A stretch of DNA of 6,272 nt from the NCBI GenBank assembly GCA_013695395.1, contig JACDAP010000618.1:1-6272 (forward strand). Reading direction: 5' to 3'. Positions 1 through 5,638 of this stretch are shown here, one piece after another. Each line of letters starts with the position of its first letter. The first letter of the stretch is position 1. Both the position numbers and the translations under genes were made by a program. The notes beneath the pieces were generated by a model. The model had not been told where the DNA came from, searched no databases, and saw only the letters and a program-made list of their open reading frames with translations. Source of the DNA: Solirubrobacterales bacterium (lineage in GTDB: Bacteria > Actinomycetota > Thermoleophilia > Solirubrobacterales > Solirubrobacteraceae).

Positions 1-751
1 GCTCCGCGCCGCGCTCCCCGCGCTCGACGCGCGGCTCGTCCTCGCCCCGGGGAAGACGTACGCGACCGGGGTGGCGCTCGCCTCCCGGATGATCGGGGTG
101 ATCGCCGCCGACGGCAGCATCCTGCGCGGCCAAAACGCCGCCGGCTGGAAGGTCTCACGCCCGCGCTGGACCCGGGCCGAGGAGTGGCTCGGCCCGCGGC
201 CGGCACTTCCCGACGCCCGGAGTGGCTACGCCGAGCTGGTCGGGCGTTGGCTGTGGAGCTTCGGTCCCGGCACCGAGGTCGATCTGGTCTGGTGGCTCGG
301 CGCGACCAAGAGCGCAGTGCGGTCCGCGCTCACCGACCTCGGTGCCCAGCAGGTGCGGATCGAGGACGGGAGCCCCGCGTGGCTCCACCCCGACGACACC
401 GAGACCGTCACCGCGCCGACGCCGTGGGCCGCGCTGCTCCCGGCGCTCGACCCGACCACGATGGGCTGGAAGGAGCGCGGCTTCTACCTCGGCGAGCACG
501 CCGCGCGGATCTTCGACCGCAACGGCAACGGTGGCCCGACCGCCTGGTGGAGCGGCCGGATCGTCGGCGGCTGGACGCAGGAGGACGACGGCACCGTCGT
601 GATCGTCCCGGCGGGCGCGCTGCCCCGCGAAGCATGCGGACCATTGGCAGAAGCGGCCCGCCGGCTGACCGGATGGCTCGACGTCGACGTCGTCCGCTCG
701 GTCTATCAGTCGCCTCTGGCGCGAGCCCACGCGAGCGACCCAGGCGCCTGA
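1..751 (+). CDS. Winged-helix DNA-binding domain protein, HTH_42 (AlkZ/YcaQ-like) family, 5' truncated
   Basis: The open frame begins at base 2 with no start codon before the window edge, so the N-terminus is missing; 249 residues remain of a family that usually runs about 350-400. The GTG at 71 is an internal codon: upstream residues (APGKTYATG) read as continuous protein. Family signatures in order are YAELVGRWLWSFGPGTEVDL with WWLGATKSAVRSAL (a winged-helix segment), then ALLPALDPTTMGWKERGFYL, then FDRNGNGGPTAWWSGRIVGGW, a block highly typical of HTH_42 proteins. Members include the DNA glycosylases AlkZ and YcaQ (AlkX), which unhook crosslinked or bulky-alkylated bases; many others are uncharacterised. 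The glycosylase catalytic motif, as I recall it, lies in the missing N-terminal part, so enzymatic function cannot be judged. It ends 41 bp before the kinase gene and could be cotranscribed with it, but no functional link is evident. Confidence 0.85.
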   Translation, partial: LRAALPALDARLVLAPGKTYATGVALASRMIGVIAADGSILRGQNAAGWKVSRPRWTRAEEWLGPRPALPDARSGYAELVGRWLWSFGPGTEVDLVWWLGATKSAVRSALTDLGAQQVRIEDGSPAWLHPDDTETVTAPTPWAALLPALDPTTMGWKERGFYLGEHAARIFDRNGNGGPTAWWSGRIVGGWTQEDDGTVVIVPAGALPREACGPLAEAARRLTGWLDVDVVRSVYQSPLARAHASDPGA

Positions 752-753
752 GC

Positions 754-767
754 CCCCCGTTCGGGGG
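754..767 (+). terminator. Short GC hairpin just after the winged-helix gene (weak terminator candidate)
   Basis: Five C residues (754-758), a GTTC loop (759-762) and five G residues (763-767) form a perfect 5-bp GC stem starting 2 bp after the stop codon. There is no T-tract after it, so intrinsic termination is doubtful; it may only attenuate transcription entering the kinase gene. Confidence 0.25.
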
Positions 768-778
768 TGGCACCGCCC

Positions 779-783
779 GGGAG
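779..783 (+). promoter_or_regulatory. Ribosome binding site that sets the histidine kinase start
   Basis: GGGAG lies 9 nt before the ATG at 793 and decides this start over the open frame that extends far upstream. The site sits in the loop of a small potential hairpin (ACCGC 772-776 with GCGGT 785-789). Confidence 0.55.
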
Positions 784-792
784 AGCGGTCGG

Positions 793-1917
793 ATGGTGGA
801 GCATGGGTCGGTGCGCCCCGACGTCGTCGCCCTCGCCCCTGCCCTCTCGCTCTTCGTCGACGTGGTCACCCAGGCCGATACCGACGCGGCGCTCGACGAC
901 TCGTACTCGCGGGTGACCGAGGCGCTCTGCACGACGACCGGGATGGAGCGCGCGCTGATGGTGCTCTACGACGACGCCCGTCGCCAGGTGCGCGCGGTCG
1001 GCGCGCACAACGTCCCGCTCGCGCGGCTGGCCGGGCGGCAGGTGGGGCTCGAGGACGCGCCCGTCGGCCGTCAGGCGCTCGCCGAGGACCGGGTGGTCCA
1101 GGCGCCGGGGGACCTCGGCGGCCGGGTCTCGCCCGAGTTCTCCGACCTGGTCGATGGCGCATCGCTCGTGGTCGTCCCGATCGTCGCCGCCGGCCGTTGG
1201 CTCGGGATCATTCTCGCCGACCCGGGTTCCGACGAGCCGCTCGACGACGCCCGTCGCGACCTCCTCTGGCTTCTGGGCAAAACGCTCGCCCTGGCCATCA
1301 CCGCGCGGGCCGAGCAGCACCAGCGTGCACGGGCCCGCCAGCTCGAGGAGCGGATCGCGCTCGCGCGAGACCTCCACGACTCGGTGGTCCAGCGGCTCTT
1401 CGGCGTCTCCCTCGCGCTCGGCTCCGGCCAGCCCTTCGACGCGGCGATGCGCGAGCGATGCACGGAGGAGATCAACGCCGGGCTCAGGGAGCTCCGGACC
1501 GCGCTCCAGCGTCCCCTCGGCCGCCCGTCCCGGCCCACGGGCACCACGCTGGCCGAGGAGCTCGCCCGGCTCCAGCGCTCCCATCCGGACCTGCGCATGG
1601 AGGTCGAGGGTGAGGTCGCCGAGGTCCCCGCGGAGATCGAGCCGCTCGCCCAGTCGGTACTCGCCGAGGCGCTGCGCAACGCGCGCAAGCACGCCGACGG
1701 CGCCCGGGTGGTCGTACGGGTGCGGCGCGGGGAGCAGACGCTCGTGCTGGAGATCGAGAACGACGCCGCTCCCGAGTCGCGGACGCCGACCGCCGGGGTC
1801 GGCCTGCGCCTGGCCGCGCTCGAGGCGCTCGGGCTGGGCGGCGTCGTCGAGTTCGGCCGCCAGCCGTCGGGCACCTGGCTGGTCCGGCTCGTCGTCCAGT
1901 TGGAGCCGGGAGCGTGA
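793..1917 (+). CDS. Soluble GAF-domain sensor histidine kinase (HisKA_3/NarX-DesK type)
   Basis: This is a 374-residue cytosolic two-component sensor that autophosphorylates and passes phosphate to the adjacent regulator. No signal peptide or membrane segment is visible. Residues about 20-165 form a GAF-like domain (ERALMVLYDDARRQVRAVGA, SLVVVPIVAAGRWLGIILAD), so the cue is probably intracellular. A charged helical linker (about 168-190) leads to the HisKA_3 box ARDLHDSVVQRLFG, with phosphoacceptor His195 and the HDxxxQ pattern (Asp196, Gln200) associated with phosphatase activity in this family. The HATPase domain has an N-box NARKHA (Asn296) and a G-box GVGLRLAALEALG (about 335-347); the usual DxGxG loop is degenerate (IENDAA). 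The start was chosen at ATG 793 because homology-like sequence begins there and GGGAG precedes it; the frame is open back to 184, but that region is the winged-helix gene in another frame. It overlaps the regulator by 4 bp, implying coupled translation. The ligand is unknown. Confidence 0.9.
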   Translation: MVEHGSVRPDVVALAPALSLFVDVVTQADTDAALDDSYSRVTEALCTTTGMERALMVLYDDARRQVRAVGAHNVPLARLAGRQVGLEDAPVGRQALAEDRVVQAPGDLGGRVSPEFSDLVDGASLVVVPIVAAGRWLGIILADPGSDEPLDDARRDLLWLLGKTLALAITARAEQHQRARARQLEERIALARDLHDSVVQRLFGVSLALGSGQPFDAAMRERCTEEINAGLRELRTALQRPLGRPSRPTGTTLAEELARLQRSHPDLRMEVEGEVAEVPAEIEPLAQSVLAEALRNARKHADGARVVVRVRRGEQTLVLEIENDAAPESRTPTAGVGLRLAALEALGLGGVVEFGRQPSGTWLVRLVVQLEPGA

Positions 1918-2519
1918 GCGCGCCTTTCCGCATTCTCGTCGTCGACGACCACGACGTCGTCCACTGGGGCTTCCGGCTGATGCTCGGCGAGCTGCCCTGG
2001 GTCGAACGCTGCCTCTCGGCCCGCAGCTCCGCCGAGGCCGTCGCGCTCACCCAGCGCCACGATCCCCAGATCGCCCTCGTCGATCTGTTCGTGGGAGAGG
2101 AGTCGGGCCCGGACATCTGCGAGCGGCTGCGGCTGGTCCGGCCGGAGCTGCGGGTGCTGCTGATCAGCGGGGCGGGGAGGATCTCCCCGCCCACCGCGCG
2201 GGCCTGCGGCGCACACGGGTTCGTCCCCAAGGACTGGCCCGCGGCGGACATCGCTCGTGCGGTGCGGATGGTCGGCCTGGGCATGACGGTCTTCGACGAG
2301 CAGGACGTCTCCGCGCCGGCGGGGCCGGGGCTCACCGAGCGCGAGCAGGACGTCCTGAGCGGCATCGCCACGGGCGCGACCAACCGGGAGATCGCCGCGC
2401 AGCTGCACCTTTCACCGCACACGGTCAAGGAGCACACGAGCGCCGTGTACCGCAAGCTCGAGGTCCGCAACCGGGCCGAGGCGGTCCAGCGCGCGCAGCG
2501 GCTCGGCCTGCTCAGCTGA
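1914..2519 (+). CDS. NarL/LuxR-family response regulator
   Basis: This 201-residue DNA-binding regulator is the likely partner of the preceding kinase. The receiver domain (about 5-120) has acidic-pocket residues Asp11-Asp12, phosphoacceptor Asp57 (ALVDLFVGEESG), switch Ser85 (LLISGAG) and Lys106 (FVPKDW). A LuxR-type helix-turn-helix covers about 140-200: LTEREQDVLSGIATGATNRE, followed by IAAQLHLSPHTVKEHTSAVY and RKLEVRNRAEAVQRA. The start is GTG 1914, inside the kinase stop (GTGA), with GGAG at 1902-1905 giving 8-nt spacing. The loop after Asp57 lacks the common MPG sequence and alpha1 reads VVHWGFR, so this is a divergent subfamily, although every core phosphorylation residue is present. 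NarL-type regulators bind inverted repeats as dimers; the long palindrome 14 bp downstream, before fabD, is a candidate target. Control of the fab operon is inferred from position only. Confidence 0.93.
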   Translation: MSAPFRILVVDDHDVVHWGFRLMLGELPWVERCLSARSSAEAVALTQRHDPQIALVDLFVGEESGPDICERLRLVRPELRVLLISGAGRISPPTARACGAHGFVPKDWPAADIARAVRMVGLGMTVFDEQDVSAPAGPGLTEREQDVLSGIATGATNREIAAQLHLSPHTVKEHTSAVYRKLEVRNRAEAVQRAQRLGLLS

Positions 2520-2528
2520 CCCGCATGG

Positions 2529-2581
2529 CGGAGGGTCCTGCAAAAAGTGACCATATGCGTCACCTTTTGCGGGACCCCCCG
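2529..2581 (+). repeat. Long near-perfect inverted repeat between the response regulator and fabD (terminator or operator candidate)
   Basis: The left arm 2533-2551 (GGGTCCTGCAAAAAGTGAC) and right arm 2559-2577 (GTCACCTTTTGCGGGACCC) pair over 19 positions with one T-G wobble and one A-C mismatch around the 7-nt loop CATATGC. After one more mismatch, three further pairs extend the stem to 2529/2581. The first core base is 14 bp after the regulator stop codon. The core is strikingly AT-rich for this genome. No T-tract follows, so it is not a classical intrinsic terminator, although high-GC actinobacteria often use stems without one. It could equally be an operator for a dimeric regulator (inner GTGAC-N7-GTCAC) or a dispersed genomic palindrome. 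The structure is certain; the function is not. Confidence 0.75.
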
Positions 2582-2597
2582 ACCCGTGCCTTCCTTG

Positions 2598-2613
2598 CCC
2601 CCCGATCGGCGGG
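2598..2613 (+). repeat. GC palindrome upstream of fabD
   Basis: CCGATCGG (2602-2609) is a perfect 8-bp palindrome, extended by three more complementary pairs after one C-C mismatch. It lies 28 bp before the fabD GTG, where a fab operon promoter or operator would be expected. I could not recognise convincing -35/-10 boxes anywhere in 2520-2640. Small palindromes are common in DNA of this composition, so function is doubtful. Confidence 0.3.
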
Positions 2614-2640
2614 GAGGGCTCGTGCGGAGCGCCGGCGGTC

Positions 2641-3531
2641 GTGACGGTGGGTGCCGTGCTCTCCGCCACCGCCACCGTCGTCGTGTTCCCCGGACAGGGG
2701 TCGCAGACGGCCGACATGCGCGAGCTCGTCGAAACCGCCCGCCCCGATCTGCTCGAGGCCTGCCTCGAGCTCATCGGCGACGATCCGTTCGCCCGGATCG
2801 ACGAGTCGACCGCGTACGCCCAGCCGGCGATCCTCTGCGCGTCGCTGGCGAGCTGGTCGCGGCTGAGCGGCCACGTCGATCCGGTGGCGGTCGCCGGGCA
2901 CTCCCTCGGGGAGCTCACCGCGCTGGCCGCGGCCGGGGCGCTCGACGACCACGCCGCGCTCGAGCTGGTCGTGCTGCGCGGCCGCCTGATGGCCGACTCC
3001 GGCGAGGCGGCCGGGGGCGGGACGATGCTCGCGCTGCTCGGCGGCACCCCCGCCCAGGCGGCTAAGCTCGCCTCGCGCCACGGGGTCAGCCTGGCCAACG
3101 ACAACGCCCCCGGCCAGGTCGTGCTCTCCGGCGATCCGGACCGCCTCGCCGAGGCCGCGACCGCCGCCCGAGCCGACGGCCTGCGGGCGATGGCCCTCGA
3201 CGTCGCGGGCGCGTTCCACTCCCCCCAGATGGCCGCGGCGGTCGAGCCGTTCGCCGAGGCGCTCGGCGCCGTTGACTGGCGCGAGCCGGTGGTGCCCGTG
3301 CTCTCGTGCTCCACCGCCGCCCCCTTCGTCGACCCCGTCCGCGAGCTCTCCCAGGCGCTCGTGCGTCCGGTGCAGTGGCGGCGGACCATGGAGGCGCTCG
3401 TCGCGGCGGGCGCGACCACGGTCGTCGACGCCGGCCCCGGCAAGGTGCTCGCCAAGCTCGCGCGGCGCTGCGCACCCGACGTCGCCTCCGCCCCGGCCGC
3501 CACGCTCCTGGAGTCCGCCGATGTCGCTTGA
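2641..3531 (+). CDS. fabD: Malonyl-CoA:ACP transacylase
   Basis: This cytosolic enzyme moves the malonyl group from malonyl-CoA to the phosphopantetheine of AcpP, supplying extender units to fatty acid synthase II. Its 296 residues fit the usual size (about 300). Motifs are FPGQGSQ (16-22, oxyanion-hole Gln19), nucleophile Ser88 in AGHSLGE, carboxylate-binding Arg113 in VLRGR, NDNAPGQVVLSG (153-164), catalytic His193 in GAFHSP, and GPGKVL near the C-terminus. It is the first gene of the FAS II run. GTG 2641 was chosen because GGAG at 2626-2629 lies 11 nt upstream; GTG 2647 or 2656 are alternatives, since the conserved fold begins only near residue 12. It overlaps fabH by 11 bp, implying coupled translation. 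Catalytic residues are intact and identification is secure; only the exact start is uncertain. Confidence 0.95.
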   Translation: MTVGAVLSATATVVVFPGQGSQTADMRELVETARPDLLEACLELIGDDPFARIDESTAYAQPAILCASLASWSRLSGHVDPVAVAGHSLGELTALAAAGALDDHAALELVVLRGRLMADSGEAAGGGTMLALLGGTPAQAAKLASRHGVSLANDNAPGQVVLSGDPDRLAEAATAARADGLRAMALDVAGAFHSPQMAAAVEPFAEALGAVDWREPVVPVLSCSTAAPFVDPVRELSQALVRPVQWRRTMEALVAAGATTVVDAGPGKVLAKLARRCAPDVASAPAATLLESADVA

Positions 3532-4522
3532 GTTCGCCTCCGACCTCGCGCCAGGGCGCTTCGCCCGCCGAGCGGTCCGCTCCGCGGGCATCGCCGGCTT
3601 CGGCGCCGCGGTTCCCGAGCAGGTCGTCGACAACCTGGTGGTCGGCGCGGGCGCGGGCGTCACGCCCGAGTGGATCGTCAAGCGGACGGGGATCGAGAGC
3701 CGCCGTCACCTGCGCCCCGGGGAGCGGCTCGACGCCCTCGCCGCCGCTGCGGGTGCGGAGGCGCTCGCCCAGGCCGGGCTTCCCGCCACCGCCCTCGACG
3801 CGGTCCTGGTCGGCACGTCCACGGCCGACGAGGTCTACCCCCAGGCCGCGCCGCTGGTCGCCGCGCTGCTCGGGGCCGAGGGCGCGATGGCCTGGGACAC
3901 GAGCCTCGCCTGCACCGGCTTTCTTGCCGTCCTCGCCCAGGGCGCCGCGCTGATCGAGAGCGGCCGGGCGACCCACGTGCTCGCCATCGGCGCCGACGCG
4001 GTGAGCCGCAACGTCGACCCTGCCGACAAGGGGCCGGCTGCGCTCTTCGGCGACGGCGCGGGCGCCGCGGTGCTCACCCTCGGCGGCGCGGGCCGGGTCG
4101 GCGCGACCGTCCTCGGCTGCGACGGTGCGCACGGCTCTTACCTCGTCGCCGAACGCTCCGACGGCATCATCTCCATGAACGGCTGGGAGATCTTCCACCA
4201 CGCCGTCACGCGCATGGCCGAGTGCAGCCTGGAGGCTCTCGCGCGTGAGGGCCTCAGCGTGGAGGAGCTCGCCCTCGTCGTCCCCCACCAGGCCAACGCG
4301 CGGATCACTCGCGCCCTCGTCGAGCGGCTCGGCCTGCGCGAGGAGCAGGTGGTCGACGACATCGCCGACCGCGGCAACACCTCCGCGGCGACCGTCCCGC
4401 TCGCCCTGCACCGCGCCGCCGCCGAGGGCCGCGTGCCCGAGGAGGGCGCCGTCCTCCTGTGCGCCTTCGGCGCCGGCCTGGCCTGGGGCGCGACCGTCCT
4501 GCACTACGGAGCGACCCCGTGA
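3521..4522 (+). CDS. fabH: Beta-ketoacyl-ACP synthase III
   Basis: FabH starts each fatty acid chain by condensing an acyl-CoA primer with malonyl-ACP; in actinobacteria the primer is often branched or acetyl, but chain preference cannot be read here. The protein is 333 residues. The triad is Cys131 (SLACTGF), His256 (VVPHQANARI) and Asn286 (GNTSAATVPLAL), with LFGDGAGAAVL and a C-terminal GAGLAWGATVL typical of the family. The start is ATG 3521, inside the fabD end, with GGAG at 3510-3513 and 7-nt spacing; the open frame extends to 3272 but that part lies in fabD. No other in-frame start exists before the conserved SAGIAGFG, so the protein carries an extra arginine-bearing leader of about 20 residues (MSLEFASDLAPGRFARRAVR) relative to E. 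coli FabH. A structured 73-bp gap separates it from fabG. Confidence 0.95.
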   Translation: MSLEFASDLAPGRFARRAVRSAGIAGFGAAVPEQVVDNLVVGAGAGVTPEWIVKRTGIESRRHLRPGERLDALAAAAGAEALAQAGLPATALDAVLVGTSTADEVYPQAAPLVAALLGAEGAMAWDTSLACTGFLAVLAQGAALIESGRATHVLAIGADAVSRNVDPADKGPAALFGDGAGAAVLTLGGAGRVGATVLGCDGAHGSYLVAERSDGIISMNGWEIFHHAVTRMAECSLEALAREGLSVEELALVVPHQANARITRALVERLGLREEQVVDDIADRGNTSAATVPLALHRAAAEGRVPEEGAVLLCAFGAGLAWGATVLHYGATP

Positions 4523-4525
4523 CCT

Positions 4526-4576
4526 CGTCGACTTGTCGATTGTTCCCGCCCAGCGGGAAGAAGCGACGACTCGACG
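4526..4576 (+). repeat. Large imperfect hairpin in the fabH-fabG intergenic spacer
   Basis: The apical stem is perfect: TTCCCGC (4543-4549), loop CCA, GCGGGAA (4553-4559). After a 4x4 internal loop a second stem pairs GTCGACTTGTCG (4527-4538) with CGACGACTCGAC (4564-4575), with one mismatch and one T-G wobble, plus a closing C-G pair at 4526/4576. It begins 3 nt after the fabH stop and ends 7 nt before the fabG Shine-Dalgarno, leaving that site free. Possible roles are attenuation, RNA processing or 3'-end stabilisation of fabD-fabH mRNA; there is no T-tract to argue for strong termination. Confidence 0.6.
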
Positions 4577-4583
4577 CCTCCCC

Positions 4584-4591
4584 GGAAGGAG
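4584..4591 (+). promoter_or_regulatory. Strong ribosome binding site of fabG
   Basis: GGAAGGAG ends 4 nt before the ATG at 4596. It is one of the two strongest Shine-Dalgarno matches in the window and fixes the fabG start within an open frame that extends back to 4245. Confidence 0.7.
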
Positions 4592-4595
4592 CCGC

Positions 4596-5363
4596 ATGAC
4601 CACCGAGACCGCCCCGAAGCCCACCCGCAGCGCCCTTAGGCCGACTGACGCGACCGTCCTTGTGACGGGCGCCGGAGCCGGCATCGGCGCCGCGACTGCG
4701 CTCGCCCTCGCGCAGGACGGCTGGAACGTCGCCGTCGGCTACGCACAGAACGACGCCGGAGCGGCCGAGGTCGTCGCGGAGATCGAGGACGGCGGTCGTC
4801 GCGCGCTCGCCGTCGGCGGCGACATCGGCGCCCCCGGCGCCGCCGAGGAACTCGTCGCGCAGGCGGCCGAGCTCGGCCCCCTCCTCGGCCTGGTCAACAA
4901 CGCGGGTGTCCGCCACGACGGCCTCGCGCTCCAGCTGACCGACGAGGAGTGGGACGCCGTCATCGCCACAAACCTCTCCGCCGCCTTCCGCCTGACCCGC
5001 GCCGTCCTCAAGCGGGCCGTCCGTGCCCGCTACGGCCGGATCGTGAACGTCGCCTCGGTCGTCGGCCCCCGGGCCAACGGCGGCCAGGCCAACTACGCGG
5101 CCGCCAAGGCGGGCCTGATCGGCATGACCAAGACGGTCGCCGTCGAGGTCGCCCGGCGGGGCATCACGGTCAACGCCGTCGCTCCCGGCTTCATCGACAC
5201 CGCGATGACCGCGGACCTCCCGCGCGAGCTCGTCGAGAACGTCCCTGCCCGCCGCCCCGGCCGCCCCGAGGAGGTCGCGGACGCGATCTGCTTCCTCGCC
5301 TCCGACCGTGCCTCCTATGTCACCGGATCGACGCTCTTCGTCGACGGCGGCATGGCCGCCTGA
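4596..5363 (+). CDS. fabG: 3-oxoacyl-ACP reductase (short-chain dehydrogenase/reductase)
   Basis: FabG reduces 3-ketoacyl-ACP to 3-hydroxyacyl-ACP, the first reduction of each elongation cycle. Its 255 residues form a classical SDR: glycine motif TGAGAGIG (24-31), NNAG (101-104), Asn126, catalytic Ser154 (NVASVVG), Tyr167 and Lys171 (YAAAK), then INVNAVAPG-like TVNAVAPGFIDT and a C-terminal YVTGSTLFVDGG. The Ser-Tyr spacing of 13 matches E. coli FabG. The glycine motif has Ala28 where FabG usually has Arg (TGxSRGIG), a residue that contacts the NADP phosphate, so cofactor preference may differ. About 17 Pro/Thr-rich residues precede the fold. The start at ATG 4596 is set by GGAAGGAG. Location between fabH and acpP makes FAS II reductase by far the likeliest role; a different SDR specificity cannot be excluded from sequence alone. 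Confidence 0.93.
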   Translation: MTTETAPKPTRSALRPTDATVLVTGAGAGIGAATALALAQDGWNVAVGYAQNDAGAAEVVAEIEDGGRRALAVGGDIGAPGAAEELVAQAAELGPLLGLVNNAGVRHDGLALQLTDEEWDAVIATNLSAAFRLTRAVLKRAVRARYGRIVNVASVVGPRANGGQANYAAAKAGLIGMTKTVAVEVARRGITVNAVAPGFIDTAMTADLPRELVENVPARRPGRPEEVADAICFLASDRASYVTGSTLFVDGGMAA

Positions 5364-5378
5364 TCTTCACCCCAAACC

Positions 5379-5384
5379 AAGGAG
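5379..5384 (+). promoter_or_regulatory. Strong ribosome binding site of acpP
   Basis: AAGGAG stands 8 nt before the ATG at 5393 in an A/C-rich, apparently unstructured 29-bp spacer. This fits the high translation expected for the acyl carrier protein, which is needed in excess over the enzymes. Confidence 0.75.
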
Positions 5385-5392
5385 AACCCCGC

Positions 5393-5638
5393 ATGTCCAC
5401 CATCACTGCATCCGACGTCGAGACGACCGTCAGCGAGGCCCTCGAGAGCTTCGGCGCCGAGGCCGCCGACATCAATCGCGAGGCCACGCTGGAGAGCCTC
5501 GACATCGACTCGCTCGACCTCGCCGAGCTCTCCCAGATCGCCGAGGAGAAGTACGGCGTCGCACTGAAGAGCACAGACGCCGAGCGCCTGAAGACCGTCG
5601 GCGACTGCGTCGAGTTGATCGTCGAGCGCGCGGGGTGA
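5393..5638 (+). CDS. acpP: Acyl carrier protein
   Basis: This is the small acidic protein that carries growing acyl chains on a phosphopantetheine arm between the FAS II enzymes. It has 81 residues, the usual size. The attachment site is Ser40 in DIDSLDLAELSQIAEEKYGV, the helix II recognition region rich in Glu and Asp; the C-terminal RLKTVGDCVELI matches the family's helix IV. The motif reads DIDSLD rather than the common GADSLD, and Cys72 in the last helix is uncommon, but neither argues against function. The start at ATG 5393 follows AAGGAG. The stop overlaps the fabF start by 4 bp (GTGA). Position between fabG and fabF supports a fatty-acid rather than polyketide carrier. Confidence 0.95.
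   Translation: MSTITASDVETTVSEALESFGAEAADINREATLESLDIDSLDLAELSQIAEEKYGVALKSTDAERLKTVGDCVELIVERAG

Noticed and set aside
184..792. Upstream extension of the histidine kinase frame to 184
   Set aside because: It overlaps the clearly conserved winged-helix gene in another frame, its translation is arginine-rich and featureless, and ATG 793 has a proper ribosome binding site.
1071..2408. Long - strand open frame of 445 codons antisense to kinase and regulator
   Set aside because: Low-complexity Arg/Ser/Pro/Ala content and no family resemblance; it mirrors the real codon structure on the + strand.
2547..2640. Small peptides readable through the palindrome on both strands (MTICVTF..., MTHMVTF...)
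   Set aside because: The similar reading on both strands is a direct result of the inverted repeat, with no ribosome binding site, and the frames continue only as shadows of neighbouring genes.
2520..2640. Sigma-70-like promoter for the fab operon
   Set aside because: I could not find a -35/-10 pair at proper spacing; TA-containing hexamers occur only inside the palindrome and do not have a partner box.
1154..2644. Long + strand open frame of 496 codons across kinase and regulator
   Set aside because: Its translation is low-complexity Ser/Arg/Pro-rich, a shadow of the GC-rich codons of the two recognised genes.
3272..3520. Upstream extension of fabH to 3272
   Set aside because: This part lies within conserved fabD coding sequence; ATG 3521 has GGAG at good spacing.
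3086..4684. Long - strand open frame of 532 codons antisense to fabD-fabH-fabG
   Set aside because: It has no recognisable domain and typical antisense composition for GC-rich genes; the + strand genes have intact catalytic motifs throughout.
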